Assembly: GCF_000092865.1 (NCBI RefSeq)
Contig: NC_014151.1
Coordinates: forward strand, 186,001 to 250,000
Direction: 5' to 3'
DNA: 64,000 nt
Origin: Cellulomonas flavigena DSM 20109
GTDB lineage: Bacteria; Actinomycetota; Actinomycetes; Actinomycetales; Cellulomonadaceae
Under the pieces are notes generated by a model. It had not been told where the DNA came from and did not search any database. It saw nothing but the letters and a program-made list of their open reading frames with translations. Positions within the stretch are counted from its first letter, which is position 1. Each line of letters starts with the position of its first letter. The translations under genes and the position numbers were made by a program. Positions 15,389 through 24,292 of this stretch are shown here, piece by piece.

Positions 15389-16291
15389 TCAGCGGGGCCG
15401 CGCGCGCTCCTCGACCTCCGCGTGCGGCACCAGGAACCCGCCGGCGTCGACGACCGTCCCGCCGACCGCGCGCCACAGCGCCGCGACGACGCGCGCGATG
15501 CCCGGTGCCACGCGCTGCCGCGCGATGACGTGCAGCTGCGACGGGTGCGGCACCTCGAGCTCCATCGGGTCCGGCGGCCGCCACGTCACCCGGTAGGACC
15601 ACGGGCCGTGCTCGCGCCAGTCGAGCGTCGAGAGCACCGCCGGCACCTCGCGCGAGCGCCCGCACCGGACCTCGACCGCACCGTCGTACTCGTACGACGC
15701 GGTCACGATGAAGCCGATCGCGCCGCCGGGCGGGGCGTCGAGGGTCAGCCGGCTGCCGGACAGCGAGGGCCGCACGAGCGGCAGCGCGTCGTCGGGGCTC
15801 AGCGGCACGGCGGACCACAGCGTGAGGTCGACGGCCGCTGCCGGGTCGGGGACGACGGCGCGGTCGCGTGCCGCGGGCAGGATGCCGCCGCCCGCGCGCC
15901 GGGCCACGGCGGTCGCCCAGCCGGCGACCAGGTCGGGGCCGACGGTGGCGCCCGCGACGGGCCCGGTGGGCAGGCCGTACAGGTCGCTGGGCCGCGCGGG
16001 CAGGCCGAGCGCCCTGGCCTCCGCGGCCTCCACGGGGTGCGGGCCGACGACCTCCGCAACGCCGTCGAGGCTCAGGACCCCCGCGGGGTCCGGCGCCGCG
16101 AGCGCGATGCCACGGAAGCGGGCGCCGGTCGGCCGCGCCGCGGTCGCGGCCTGGGCCGCCGTGGCGGGCTCACGGGACCAGGCGGCGGCCGGGAACCACG
16201 CGCGGGCGTACTCCAGGACGGGGGTGCCGCGGGGGACGGCGAGCACGTGGCTGCCGTCCAGGGCGACGGGTGCCGCGGGCGAGCCGGTCAT
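15389..16291 (-). CDS. conserved hypothetical protein
   Basis: From the ATG at 16291 the product has 300 residues and no membrane segment or recognised motif. It is rich in Ala, Pro and Gly, with a middle section of short beta strands (GAIGFIVTASYEYDGAVEVRCGR, here in part) and a tail of basic and acidic residues. A frame to 16309 is slightly longer. It is convergent with the transglutaminase gene, with only nine bases between the two stops. I do not recognise the family. Confidence 0.65.
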   Translation of the reverse strand: MTGSPAAPVALDGSHVLAVPRGTPVLEYARAWFPAAAWSREPATAAQAATAARPTGARFRGIALAAPDPAGVLSLDGVAEVVGPHPVEAAEARALGLPARPSDLYGLPTGPVAGATVGPDLVAGWATAVARRAGGGILPAARDRAVVPDPAAAVDLTLWSAVPLSPDDALPLVRPSLSGSRLTLDAPPGGAIGFIVTASYEYDGAVEVRCGRSREVPAVLSTLDWREHGPWSYRVTWRPPDPMELEVPHPSQLHVIARQRVAPGIARVVAALWRAVGGTVVDAGGFLVPHAEVEERARPR

Positions 16292-16361
16292 GGGCCGGAA
16301 CGTACACACCGATTGCTGCCGCCATGTTTCACGACGGCCCCGCGACGAGATCCGAAGCGGT

Positions 16362-16922
16362 TCAGGCTCGCACGTCGTGCAGGTGGTGGACGACGTCGTG
16401 CAGGAAGTACTGGCCGAGGGTCCGCACGGTGAACAGCGACCCGTTGCTGCGCCGGCCGGTGCGCTCCCACTGGTCGGCCGCGACCGCGTCGAACCGGTCG
16501 GCGGTCACCGCCGCGGCGGCCGCGAGCTCGTCGGCGACCACCACGGGATCCTGCAGGTCGTACCGGTCGGTGACGGCGGTGGCGTCCTGGTCCCAGTTGG
16601 CGAACAGCGGGTCGTCCTGGTCGGTCATGAGGCGCACGCGCTCGTCGAACACCCGCATGACGTCGCGCACGTGCGCGCCGTACTCCAGGGGCGACCACAC
16701 GCCGGGGGCGGGGCGCTCGCGCGCGTCGTCGCGGTGCAGCGCCGCCACCCAGCGGGGCACCAGGTCGCGCACCGTGCCGCCGATGCCCGGCGGGTCGACG
16801 TCGGAGGCGGCGAAGCCGCACTCCGGGCAGCGCTGCTGGACCACCCACGTCCAGTCCTTGGCGTCCGGCTCGATGGCCGGGGGCGGCGCGGGCACGGGCT
16901 CGGGATGGCGGTCGGTGTCCAC
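16362..16922 (-). CDS. DinB-like protein with an N-terminal CxxC
   Basis: The 186-residue protein has a CPECG motif near residue 32, then a four-helix DinB/mycothiol-dependent enzyme fold recognised by the metal-ligand pattern EYGAHVRDVM and the C-terminal YFLHDVVHHLHDV. Such proteins in actinobacteria bind a metal through three His and often use mycothiol; the reaction cannot be predicted. The GTG at 16922 is the most plausible start because upstream codons lack coding character. It lies on the same strand as the preceding hypothetical gene but 70 bases away. Confidence 0.82.
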   Translation of the reverse strand: MDTDRHPEPVPAPPPAIEPDAKDWTWVVQQRCPECGFAASDVDPPGIGGTVRDLVPRWVAALHRDDARERPAPGVWSPLEYGAHVRDVMRVFDERVRLMTDQDDPLFANWDQDATAVTDRYDLQDPVVVADELAAAAAVTADRFDAVAADQWERTGRRSNGSLFTVRTLGQYFLHDVVHHLHDVRA

Positions 16923-17348
16923 GCGGCCACCGTAGCGGCGGGCACGCCGACGCAGAACCCCGCGTGCCTTGGGGGGCCGCACCTCAGGCGCCGGGTGATG
17001 GTCGGGCGGCGCGCCCCCTCCCGCGCGCCGCCCGACCGGGCACCTGGGCGACGGACTCCCACGAGAGGCGTCGCCGTCGATGCCATCGGCACAGACGGTA
17101 GCCCGCGGACCGTTGCACGACCGTTGCACGACGAGATCCGTGACGCGGGCAGCGGGTGAAGGTCGGTGCGGGGCGGCGACGCCGGTCAGCGCGCGCGTCG
17201 GGGACGTGGCGGTGGTGGGTCCGTAAGCGCTTCGACCTGCGCCGTGCGCGAACGCCACGCCCGGGCCACGACGAAATCCGTCGCTGCGCCCGGGCGTCGG
17301 GCACCGTGCCCTGGGGGGCACCCAGGGGTGGGTGTGCCCGTGCGCTCG
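16923..17348. other. 426-bp non-coding stretch
   Basis: No convincing gene is seen. A strong hairpin occupies 17000-17037. The decamer ACCGTTGCAC is directly repeated at about 17109 and 17120. The stretch separates two minus-strand genes, so it holds the 3' end of the GAF regulator transcript and the promoter of the DinB-like gene. Confidence 0.5.
17000..17037. terminator. 15-bp hairpin
   Basis: GGTCGGGCGGCGCGC at 17000-17014 pairs perfectly with 17023-17037 around an eight-base loop. It most likely ends transcription of the minus-strand GAF regulator, although it lies about 310 bases beyond that stop codon. Confidence 0.5.
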
Positions 17349-18671
17349 TCAGCGCAGCGCGCGGTCGAGCTGAGCGAGCCGCGTGTGCGCGCGCAGGTGG
17401 GCGGCGGACCCGATGGGCGCGACGCGCGCGAGGGTCTGCCACGCCTGCCAGTCGTCGGCGCCCTGCTCGCTGGCCGTCCAGCGGCCGACGAGCTCCGGGT
17501 CGCCCGACGCGAGCGTCGCCGCACGGACCTCGTCGCGCACGGTCGCGCGCAGCCGCGCGACGCCCGGTGCCGCCGAGCGCGGCAGCACGGACCCGCCGTA
17601 CGCGCTGAGCGCGCCGGCGACGTCCCCCACCGCCAGGGAGGTCCGCACGGTGTCGACGTCGGTCTCGAGGGGTGCGGTGAGCCGGTACGGCCGTGACTCC
17701 GACAGCAGCGGGCCGACGAGACGGCGCAGTCGGGAGATCTCGGCGCGCACGGTGACCTCGGACAGCTCGGACTCGGAGAGCAGCACGGCGAGCTCGTCGC
17801 CGCGCAGGCCCGCGGGGTGCTCGGCCAGCAGCAGCAGGATCTCGGCGTGCCGGCAGGTCAGGCGCCGCCGGCCGGAGGGCAGGTGCAGCGTGCCGCCGTG
17901 TGCGCCGAGCACGCTCAGCCGCGCGCCGGGCGCGGTCGCGGCGGACGTCGCGAGGCTCGCCTCGATCGCGGCGACGGTCGCCCGCACCAGCGCCAGGGCC
18001 ATCCACGACGCGGCATCGTCCCGGCCCGTCACGTCCAGGACTCCCAGCAGGCGGCCGTGGGGGTCGTGCACGGGCACGGCCGCGCAGTTCCACGGGTGGA
18101 CGACGCGCGCCCAGTGCTCGGTGCCGACGACCTGCAGCGCGCGCCGGGTGGCCAGTGCCGTGCCGAGCGCGTTGGTGCCGACGGCGTCCTCCCGCCACGC
18201 GGCGCCCTCGACGAAGCCGACGTCGTCGAGCGGGCGGCGCAGCGCGTGGTCGCCGTCGACCCACAGCAGCCGCCCGGCCTCGTCGCTCAGCGCGGTGACC
18301 CACCCGGCCTCGGGGTCGACGAGCAGCCGCTGGACGATCGGCACGGCGCCGGACAGCGGGTGCGAGCTGCGCAGCTCGGCGAGGGCGGGGCCGTTGATGT
18401 CGACCGGGGGTGTCGGGAGCTCGGGGTCGACGCCCACCCGGCGGCTGCGGCGCCAGGAGTCGGCCACGATCGGTCGGACGAGCCGGCCGGGGTCGTCGCC
18501 CGTCGTCACGAACCGCTCGTGGGCGGCGCGCACGAGGGCGGTGGGGCGGGTCACCGCGTCGTCGGCCTGCCAGTCACCGGGGCGCGTCGCGGGGATCGGG
18601 GCGGGCACGCCGCCGGCCGGCGCCGAGCCCGTGAAGGGCCCGTCCTGCGCGGGGTGGGCGTGTCGGCTCAT
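17349..18671 (-). CDS. GAF-domain transcriptional regulator (AcoR-like N-terminus)
   Basis: The product of about 440 residues has an N-terminal part like the sensory half of AcoR-type activators (SWRRSRRVGVDPE followed by a GAF domain, about 70-240) and a C-terminal winged-helix region (about 270-345, LTCRHAEILLLLAEHPAGLRG). It lacks the AAA+ domain of sigma-54 activators. Actinobacteria use such proteins to control aldehyde or alcohol dehydrogenases; none lies adjacent. The ATG at 18671 is chosen; an in-frame GTG at 18707 is possible. It is divergent from a TetR gene across a perfect-looking palindrome, so the two may share control. Confidence 0.82.
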   Translation of the reverse strand: MSRHAHPAQDGPFTGSAPAGGVPAPIPATRPGDWQADDAVTRPTALVRAAHERFVTTGDDPGRLVRPIVADSWRRSRRVGVDPELPTPPVDINGPALAELRSSHPLSGAVPIVQRLLVDPEAGWVTALSDEAGRLLWVDGDHALRRPLDDVGFVEGAAWREDAVGTNALGTALATRRALQVVGTEHWARVVHPWNCAAVPVHDPHGRLLGVLDVTGRDDAASWMALALVRATVAAIEASLATSAATAPGARLSVLGAHGGTLHLPSGRRRLTCRHAEILLLLAEHPAGLRGDELAVLLSESELSEVTVRAEISRLRRLVGPLLSESRPYRLTAPLETDVDTVRTSLAVGDVAGALSAYGGSVLPRSAAPGVARLRATVRDEVRAATLASGDPELVGRWTASEQGADDWQAWQTLARVAPIGSAAHLRAHTRLAQLDRALR

Positions 18672-18745
18672 GAGCGTGCGGGATGCCTTCGTGCGGGGTC
18701 GTTTCACGTGACGCGACGCATTGTAGGCGAAAGCGACGAACCGCC

Positions 18746-18768
18746 GTGAGGAATGTCACATTTCTCAC
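18746..18768. promoter_or_regulatory. 23-bp palindrome between divergent regulators
   Basis: Arms GTGAGGAATGT and ACATTTCTCAC surround a single central base and differ at one position. The site lies 56 bases before the TetR start and 75 bases from the GAF regulator start. Length and symmetry fit a TetR-type operator. Confidence 0.7.
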
Positions 18769-18823
18769 CAGCCCCTCAGATGCCGGTCGCGATTTTCCTG
18801 ACGCGCCGTGCGAAGATGTCAGC

Positions 18824-19429
18824 ATGCCGAAGATCATCGGGGCGTCGCTCCACGAGCACCGCGAGCAGACGCGCCGTCGTCTGTTCGGCGCCCTGTCGAC
18901 GCTCATGAGCGAGCGCGGCTTCGACGCCATCACCCTCGCCGACATCGCCGCCGCCGCGGGCGTCGGCCGGACCGCGGTGTACAACCACTTCCCGGACAAG
19001 GAGTCGCTGCTCCTGGGCTTCATCACCCACGAGACCGAGCAGTACGCCGCAGGGCTCCAGGCGTCGCTCGACGACATCGACGACCCCGTCGAGCAGCTGC
19101 GCGCCTACGTCCGCGCGCAGGCGTCGCTCACCCGGGTCTACCACGTCGCCCCCGGCCCCGAGCTGCGCTCGGTGCTCTCGCGCGGCGCGCAGCAGCGGGT
19201 CCGCGAGCACGTCGGCGTCGTCGAGCAGATCCTGCGGCGCATCCTCGCCGCCGGTATCGCCTCCGGAGAGCTCCCCGAGCAGGACCTCGCCACCACGGTG
19301 CCGCTGGTCAACGCGTGCCTCACCGGGCGCAACCTGCCCGACGGTGCCGACGAGCGCGAGCAGGCGATCGCCCAGACCGAGGCGTTCGTGCTGCGCGCGG
19401 TCGGGGCCCGCGTGCCGGTGACGGCCTGA
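18824..19429 (+). CDS. TetR-family transcriptional regulator
   Basis: The 201-residue protein has the TetR helix-turn-helix near residues 25-50 (ITLADIAAAAGVGRTAVYNHFPDKESLL) and an all-helical ligand-binding half. The ATG at 18824 is preferred because it directly precedes the conserved part. The palindrome just upstream is a likely own operator. Downstream, the methyltransferase gene begins 26 bases later on the same strand but may be independent. The ligand is unknown. Confidence 0.9.
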   Translation: MPKIIGASLHEHREQTRRRLFGALSTLMSERGFDAITLADIAAAAGVGRTAVYNHFPDKESLLLGFITHETEQYAAGLQASLDDIDDPVEQLRAYVRAQASLTRVYHVAPGPELRSVLSRGAQQRVREHVGVVEQILRRILAAGIASGELPEQDLATTVPLVNACLTGRNLPDGADEREQAIAQTEAFVLRAVGARVPVTA

Positions 19430-19455
19430 GCGCGCGGCGCGGCGGACGCCCCGGC

Positions 19456-20784
19456 GTGCCGCGCGGCGAGGACCGCCGCGGGTCGACGGGCGGCGGCCGC
19501 GGCGCGAGCAGCAGCGGACGCGGTGAGCGCGGTGCGACGGACGGCCGCCCCGCAGGCGGCCGCGCCGGCGCGACGAGCGGTCACCGGTCCGGGTCGACGG
19601 GCACGGGCCGCCCGGTCGCGACCCCCGGGGGGCGCCGTGACCGCCACGGCCGGGCCGGCACGTCGCGCGAGCGCGGGCCGGCGCCCGCGTCGACGCGCGT
19701 CGAGCTGACGTACCTGCCCGGGCTGCGCGACGTCCTGGCCGCCGAGGTCGCCGAGGTGCTGCCTGCGGCGCGCGGCGTGCGCGACGTGCCGGGTCGCGAT
19801 GACGCCGTCGTCCTGACGCTGGCCGGGGCGCTCGCGGACGTCGCACGGCTGCGCACCGCCGTGGCCGCGTGGGTCCTGGTCCACCTCGACGTGCCGCGGC
19901 CGAAGTCCTTCGCGAGCCCGGAGCACCTGCGTCGTGTGGTCGACGCGGTGTACGCGTCGCTCCGCGTCGCGGGCTCGTCGACGTTCCGGTTCGAGGCGGC
20001 GGGGGCCGACTCGGCCGTGTTCGCACGCCTCGCCGGGCTCCTGCACGACGCGACCGGCCTGATCCACGACCCCGCCGCGGGCGACCTCGTCGTGCGCGTG
20101 CGTCGCGGGGCGCGGCCCCCCGCCGGGGCCGGCCGTGCGGCCGAGGACCGTGACCCGGGCTGGGACGTGCTCGTGCGCGTCGGGCCGCGCCCGCTGTCCG
20201 CGCGGACGTGGCGCGTCGCGGACTTCCCGGGCGCGGCCAACGCCACGATCGCCGCGGCCGTCGCCCGGCTGGCGGGCGTGCGCGCCGAGGACCGCGTGCT
20301 CAACCTCATGGCGGGTTCCGGCACGCTCCTCGTCGAGCGGCTGCTCGCGGGCCCGGCGGCGGCGGCCGTCGCGGTCGATCTCGACGTCGCCGCGCACGAC
20401 GCCGCGCGTCTGAACCTCGAGGCCGCCGGCCTGCTGACGCGCCGGCCGCGCCCCGCGCTGCTGACGTGCGACGCGACCGACCCCGTCGCGCTGCAGGCGG
20501 CCGTCACCGAGCCGCTCGGCGGCACCGCGGACGTGGTGCTCGCCGACCCGCCGTGGGGCACGCTGCACGGCTCGCACGCGGACGCCCCGCGGCTGCACGC
20601 CGGGTTGCTGCGGGCCGCCCACGCGGTGAGCGCGCCGGGTGCGCGGCTCGTCGTGCTCACGCACGAGGTCAAGGTGATGGAGCGCGTGGTGCGTGACACC
20701 GCGGACCTGTGGGTGCCGCGCTCGGTGACGCGTGTCTACGCCAAGGGGCACCACCCGCGGATCCACGTCCTCGACCGCCGCTGA
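19456..20784 (+). CDS. SAM-dependent RNA methyltransferase (THUMP/TrmN type) with an RG-rich tail
   Basis: From the GTG at 19456 the product has 442 residues. The first 80 or so are a disordered Arg/Gly/Ser-rich segment with repeated RG and GGR units. A THUMP-like region (about 80-220) precedes a Rossmann methyltransferase with LNLMAGSGTLLVERL for SAM binding and the catalytic motif DVVLADPPWG. The DPPW motif points to N-methylation of guanine or adenine in RNA, as in TrmN or RlmL-like enzymes. No later in-frame start would remove only the tail, which supports the tail being translated. The exact target base is not predictable. Confidence 0.82.
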   Translation: MPRGEDRRGSTGGGRGASSSGRGERGATDGRPAGGRAGATSGHRSGSTGTGRPVATPGGRRDRHGRAGTSRERGPAPASTRVELTYLPGLRDVLAAEVAEVLPAARGVRDVPGRDDAVVLTLAGALADVARLRTAVAAWVLVHLDVPRPKSFASPEHLRRVVDAVYASLRVAGSSTFRFEAAGADSAVFARLAGLLHDATGLIHDPAAGDLVVRVRRGARPPAGAGRAAEDRDPGWDVLVRVGPRPLSARTWRVADFPGAANATIAAAVARLAGVRAEDRVLNLMAGSGTLLVERLLAGPAAAAVAVDLDVAAHDAARLNLEAAGLLTRRPRPALLTCDATDPVALQAAVTEPLGGTADVVLADPPWGTLHGSHADAPRLHAGLLRAAHAVSAPGARLVVLTHEVKVMERVVRDTADLWVPRSVTRVYAKGHHPRIHVLDRR

Positions 20785-20825
20785 CGCCCGGGAGCGGGCG
20801 CGTCGACGTGCTGGTCGCGGCTCCG

Positions 20826-20847
20826 ACCCGGGACGGTCGTCCCGGGT
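20826..20847. terminator. short hairpin after the methyltransferase gene
   Basis: ACCCGGGAC at 20826-20834 pairs with 20839-20847 around the loop GGTC. It lies 42 bases after the stop codon and touches the operator-like site of the next gene. Confidence 0.5.
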
Positions 20848-20857
20848 GAAACGGTTC
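20848..20857. promoter_or_regulatory. LacI-type operator-like site upstream of the first AA10 gene
   Basis: GAAACGGTTC is a ten-base palindrome with one mismatch. Related sites, GAAACGTTTC and GAGACGTTTC, precede the second AA10 gene and the GH43 gene. The site lies 139 bases before the ATG. LacI-family proteins commonly recognise such A/C/G/T-centred palindromes in polysaccharide utilisation genes. Confidence 0.5.
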
Positions 20858-20995
20858 GCACACTCGCGTGGCGCGCGTCGAGGCTCCACGGTGGTCGGGC
20901 CCTCGGGTGCCTTGTCGTCCCGGGATCGGATCGTTCCGATCCCGCCGGACTCGCGCGGACCAGGCGCCGAACGTCACCGACACCAGGAGACATGC

Positions 20996-22084
20996 ATGTT
21001 CATCCCCACCCGGAGCCGGTTCGGCCGACTCGCTCGGCTCGCCCTCGCCGTCCCCCTCGCCCTCGCGGCCACCGGCATCGTCGCCACGTCCGCCTCCGCC
21101 CACGGCTCCGTCACCGACCCGCCGTCGCGCAACTACGGCTGCTGGGAGCGCGAGGGCGGCACGCACATGGACCCCGCCATGGCGCAGCGCGACCCCATGT
21201 GCTGGCAGGCCTTCCAGGCCAACCCCAACACCATGTGGAACTGGAACGGCAACTTCCGTGAGGGCGTCGGCGGCCGCCACGAGCAGGTCATCCCCGACGA
21301 CCAGCTCTGCTCGGCCGGCAAGACGCAGAACGGCCTGTACGCGTCGCTCGACACCCCCGGCCCGTGGATCATGAAGACGGTCCCGCACAACTTCACGCTC
21401 ACGCTGACGGACGGCGCCATGCACGGTGCCGACTACATGCGCATCTACGTGTCGAAGGCGGGTTACGACCCGACGACCGACCCGCTGGGCTGGGACGACA
21501 TCGAGCTGATCAAGGAGACGGGCCGCTACGGCACGACCGGTCTCTACCAGGCGGACGTCTCCATCCCGTCCAACCGCACGGGCCGCGCGGTGCTGTTCAC
21601 GATCTGGCAGGCCTCGCACCTCGACCAGCCGTACTACATCTGCTCGGACATCAACATCAACGGGACCGCGCCGACGCAGCAGCCGACGCAGCAGCCGACG
21701 CAGCAGCCCACCCAGCAGCCGACGCAGCAGCCCACCCAGCAGCCCACCCAGCAGCCGACGCAGCAGCCGACGCAGCAGCCCACGCAGCAGCCCACGCAGA
21801 ACCCGGGCACCGGTGCCTGCACCGCGACGGTCAAGGCCGCCAGCACGTGGGGCAACGGCTGGCAGGGTGAGGTCACCGTGACGGCCGGCTCCAGCGCGAT
21901 CAACGGCTGGAAGGTCACCGTCGGTGGCGCGTCGATCACGCAGGCATGGAGCGGCTCCTACAGCGGTGGGACGTTCTCCAACGCCGAGTGGAACGGCAAG
22001 CTCGCGGCAGGTGCCTCGACGACGGCCGGCTTCATCGCCTCGGGTACGCCCGGCACGCTGACGGCCACCTGCACCGCGGCCTGA
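20996..22084 (+). CDS. secreted lytic polysaccharide monooxygenase, AA10-CBM2
   Basis: The 362-residue precursor has a signal peptide cleaved after ATSASA, so His36 becomes the N-terminus and forms the histidine brace for copper together with a second His in DGAMHGADYMRIY. The AA10 domain spans about 36-225 and has the pattern typical of cellulose-active members (SRNYGCWE, NGNFREG, GLYQADVSIPSN). A linker of ten PTQQ repeats (226-269) leads to a CBM2 (about 270-362) with exposed Trp residues. It oxidatively cuts crystalline cellulose or chitin outside the cell, using a copper centre. The ATG at 20996 has an AGGAG site seven bases upstream. Confidence 0.95.
   Translation: MFIPTRSRFGRLARLALAVPLALAATGIVATSASAHGSVTDPPSRNYGCWEREGGTHMDPAMAQRDPMCWQAFQANPNTMWNWNGNFREGVGGRHEQVIPDDQLCSAGKTQNGLYASLDTPGPWIMKTVPHNFTLTLTDGAMHGADYMRIYVSKAGYDPTTDPLGWDDIELIKETGRYGTTGLYQADVSIPSNRTGRAVLFTIWQASHLDQPYYICSDININGTAPTQQPTQQPTQQPTQQPTQQPTQQPTQQPTQQPTQQPTQQPTQNPGTGACTATVKAASTWGNGWQGEVTVTAGSSAINGWKVTVGGASITQAWSGSYSGGTFSNAEWNGKLAAGASTTAGFIASGTPGTLTATCTAA
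21671..21802 (+). repeat. 12-bp tandem repeat encoding the PTQQ linker
   Basis: Ten units encoding Pro-Thr-Gln-Gln and a final Pro-Thr-Gln-Asn unit are arranged head to tail. Units differ at wobble bases (ccgacg, cccacc or cccacg before cagcag), so the array has aged by point mutation. It links the catalytic domain to CBM2. Confidence 0.95.
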
Positions 22085-22210
22085 CGCACCACTGACCCGC
22101 CGGCGCACGTGCCGGCGGTGCACCACCGCGGGGGCACGACCCGCGGCAGCACGGCCCCGACGGCCGGGCGCGACCACCCCTCTGGCCGCGCCCGGCCGTC
22201 ACCTTCCCCG

Positions 22211-22314
22211 CCGGGTGCGGGGGATCCGGACCGAGTGCGGGGGGAACGACCCCCGCACCCGGCGCGGAACCCCCGCACCCGACGTCGTCGTGGGGGCCGG
22301 GTGTCGGGGAGAAT
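22211..22314. promoter_or_regulatory. GTGCGGGGG inverted-repeat cluster and -10 of the NHL-thioredoxin gene
   Basis: CCGGGTGCGGGGG at 22211-22223 is exactly complementary to 22250-22262, and a partial copy, GTGCGGGGG at 22235-22243, can pair with the same right arm. A further CCCCCGCACCCG stands at 22270-22281. The block lies about 130 bases after the AA10 stop, so it may terminate that transcript. The -10-like GAGAAT at 22309-22314 sits six bases before the GTG of the next gene, predicting a leaderless message. Confidence 0.5.
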
Positions 22315-22320
22315 GCGGGG

Positions 22321-24240
22321 GTGACGTCGACCTCTGCGCCCCGCCTGCCCCGTGTCCGCGCGTCCGAGCTCGTCGGTCGCGGCTGGCTCAACACCGGCGG
22401 CAAGGACGTGACCCTCGCGGACCTGCGCGGCAAGGTCGTCGTCCTCGACTTCTGGACGTTCTGCTGCATCAACTGCCTGCACGTCCTCGACGAGCTGCGG
22501 GAGATCGAGGAGCGTCACCGCGACGTCCTCGTCATCGTCGGCGTGCACTCGCCCAAGTTCGTCCACGAGGCCGACCCGGTCGCGCTCGCGGCGGCCGTCG
22601 AGCGGTACGAGGTGCACCACCCGGTGCTCGACGACCCGGACCTCGTGACGTGGCAGGCGTTCACCGCCCGCGCGTGGCCGACGCTCGTCGTCATCGACCC
22701 CGAGGGGTACGTCGTGGCGCAGATGGCCGGCGAGGGGCACGCGCACGCCGTCGAGACGCTGGTGCGCGACCTCGTCGCCGAGCACGAGGCCAAGGGCACG
22801 CTGCACCGCGGCGACGGCCCGTACGTCGCGCCGACGCCCCAGCCGACCACCCTGCGGTTCCCCGCCAAGGCCGTCGAGCTGCCGGGGGGCACGTTCCTGG
22901 TGGCGGACGCCGGGCACCACACCCTCACCGAGGTCGCGGCCGACGGCGAGACGCTCGTGCGTCGCATCGGGTCCGGCGAGCGCGGGCTGGTGGACGGCGG
23001 CCCCGACGACGCGCGGTTCTCCGAGCCCAACGGCCTGGGGCTCGTGCCGGACGAGCTGCGTGGGCGCGTCGGGTACGACGTGCTCGTCGCCGACACGGTC
23101 AACCATGCGCTGCGCGGGGTGCGCCTGTCCGACGGGCACGTGACGACCCTCGCCGGCACGGGCGAGCAGTACATGGTCGGGGCCGTCGACAACGTCCGGC
23201 CGGCCGACGGGGACACCGCGAACCCCGCCGGGTCCGGCGTCGGCGACCGGTGGGCGGCGCGGCAGGTGAAGCTGTCCTCGCCGTGGGACGTGGCGTGGTC
23301 GACCGAGCTCGCGGCGTTCGTCGTCGCGATGGCCGGCAACCACACGCTGTGGGCGTTCGACCCCGTCGGTGGGACGGTCACGCACCTCGCCGGGACGATG
23401 AACGAGGGTCTCGTCGACGGGACGCCGCAGGAGGCGTGGTTCGCGCAGCCCTCCGGGCTGTCGGTCGACGCCGCCGGACGGCTGTGGCTGGCCGACGCCG
23501 AGACGTCAGCGCTGCGGTGGGTCGACCCCGCCGACGCGTCCGTGCACTCCGTCGTCGGGACCGGGCTGTTCGACTTCGGCCACCGCGACGGCGCCGCCGA
23601 CCAGGCGCTGTTCCAGCACCCCCTGGGTGTCGCCGCGCTGCCTGACGGCTCCGTGCTGGTCGCCGACACCTACAACGGCGCGCTGCGCCGCTGGCAGCCG
23701 GGCGAGGGTGACGCACCGGGCACCGTGACCACGCTGGCGACCGACCTGGCCGAGCCGAGCGGGCTCGTGCTGCCGTCCGGTGACACCGACCACGTGCTCG
23801 TCGTCGAGTCCGCCGCGCACCGCCTGACGCGCGTGCCGCTGCCCGCGGGTGCGGGCGAGCAGGTCGACGGCGGCGCGCACCGCACGCAGCGGCCCGTCAC
23901 CGAGATCGGCACCGACGTCGCGCTCGAGGTCGTGTTCCACCCGGCCGCCGGTCAGAAGCTCGACGACCGCTGGGGCCCGTCGACGTCGCTGCAGGTCTCG
24001 GCCACGCCGCCGGAGCTGCTGCTCGGCGGCGGCGGGAACGACGTCACGCTCACCCGCACGCTCCGCCTCGACCCGACGGTCGGCGAGGGGGTCCTGCACG
24101 TGACGGCGCGCGCGGCGAGCTGCGACGCCGACCCGGCGATCGAGCACCCGGCCTGCCACCTGGCCGCGCAGGACTGGGGTGTGCCGGTGCGGGTCGCGAC
24201 CGGCGGCGACGCGACCCTCGTCCTGCCGCTGCACGGCTGA
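22321..24240 (+). CDS. thioredoxin-like / NHL-repeat protein (NHLRC2 type)
   Basis: The 639-residue protein combines a thioredoxin fold (about 15-160) with an NHL beta-propeller (about 170-500) and a C-terminal beta domain. The redox motif is CxxC at Cys49-Ile-Asn-Cys52, preceded by another Cys. The propeller shows repeated LVADxxNHALR and [13 protein letters not shown] units. There is no signal peptide, so it is probably cytoplasmic. Relatives from bacteria to human NHLRC2 share this order, and their biochemical role is unsettled. The GTG at 22321 has no ribosome site but is six bases after a -10-like element, fitting leaderless translation. Confidence 0.9.
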   Translation: MTSTSAPRLPRVRASELVGRGWLNTGGKDVTLADLRGKVVVLDFWTFCCINCLHVLDELREIEERHRDVLVIVGVHSPKFVHEADPVALAAAVERYEVHHPVLDDPDLVTWQAFTARAWPTLVVIDPEGYVVAQMAGEGHAHAVETLVRDLVAEHEAKGTLHRGDGPYVAPTPQPTTLRFPAKAVELPGGTFLVADAGHHTLTEVAADGETLVRRIGSGERGLVDGGPDDARFSEPNGLGLVPDELRGRVGYDVLVADTVNHALRGVRLSDGHVTTLAGTGEQYMVGAVDNVRPADGDTANPAGSGVGDRWAARQVKLSSPWDVAWSTELAAFVVAMAGNHTLWAFDPVGGTVTHLAGTMNEGLVDGTPQEAWFAQPSGLSVDAAGRLWLADAETSALRWVDPADASVHSVVGTGLFDFGHRDGAADQALFQHPLGVAALPDGSVLVADTYNGALRRWQPGEGDAPGTVTTLATDLAEPSGLVLPSGDTDHVLVVESAAHRLTRVPLPAGAGEQVDGGAHRTQRPVTEIGTDVALEVVFHPAAGQKLDDRWGPSTSLQVSATPPELLLGGGGNDVTLTRTLRLDPTVGEGVLHVTARAASCDADPAIEHPACHLAAQDWGVPVRVATGGDATLVLPLHG

Positions 24241-24292
24241 GGCTCCGTGCTCGGACGGCGGCAGCCCACGCGACGCGTCCGGGACAGCCCGG

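Noticed and set aside
17100..17140. Direct repeat ACCGTTGCAC considered as an attachment or operator site
   Set aside because: Only two short copies, no integrase gene and no tRNA nearby.
21671..21802. Regular 12-bp repeats considered as a CRISPR or minisatellite array
   Set aside because: They have no spacers, are in frame and encode the Pro-Thr-Gln-Gln linker of a secreted enzyme.
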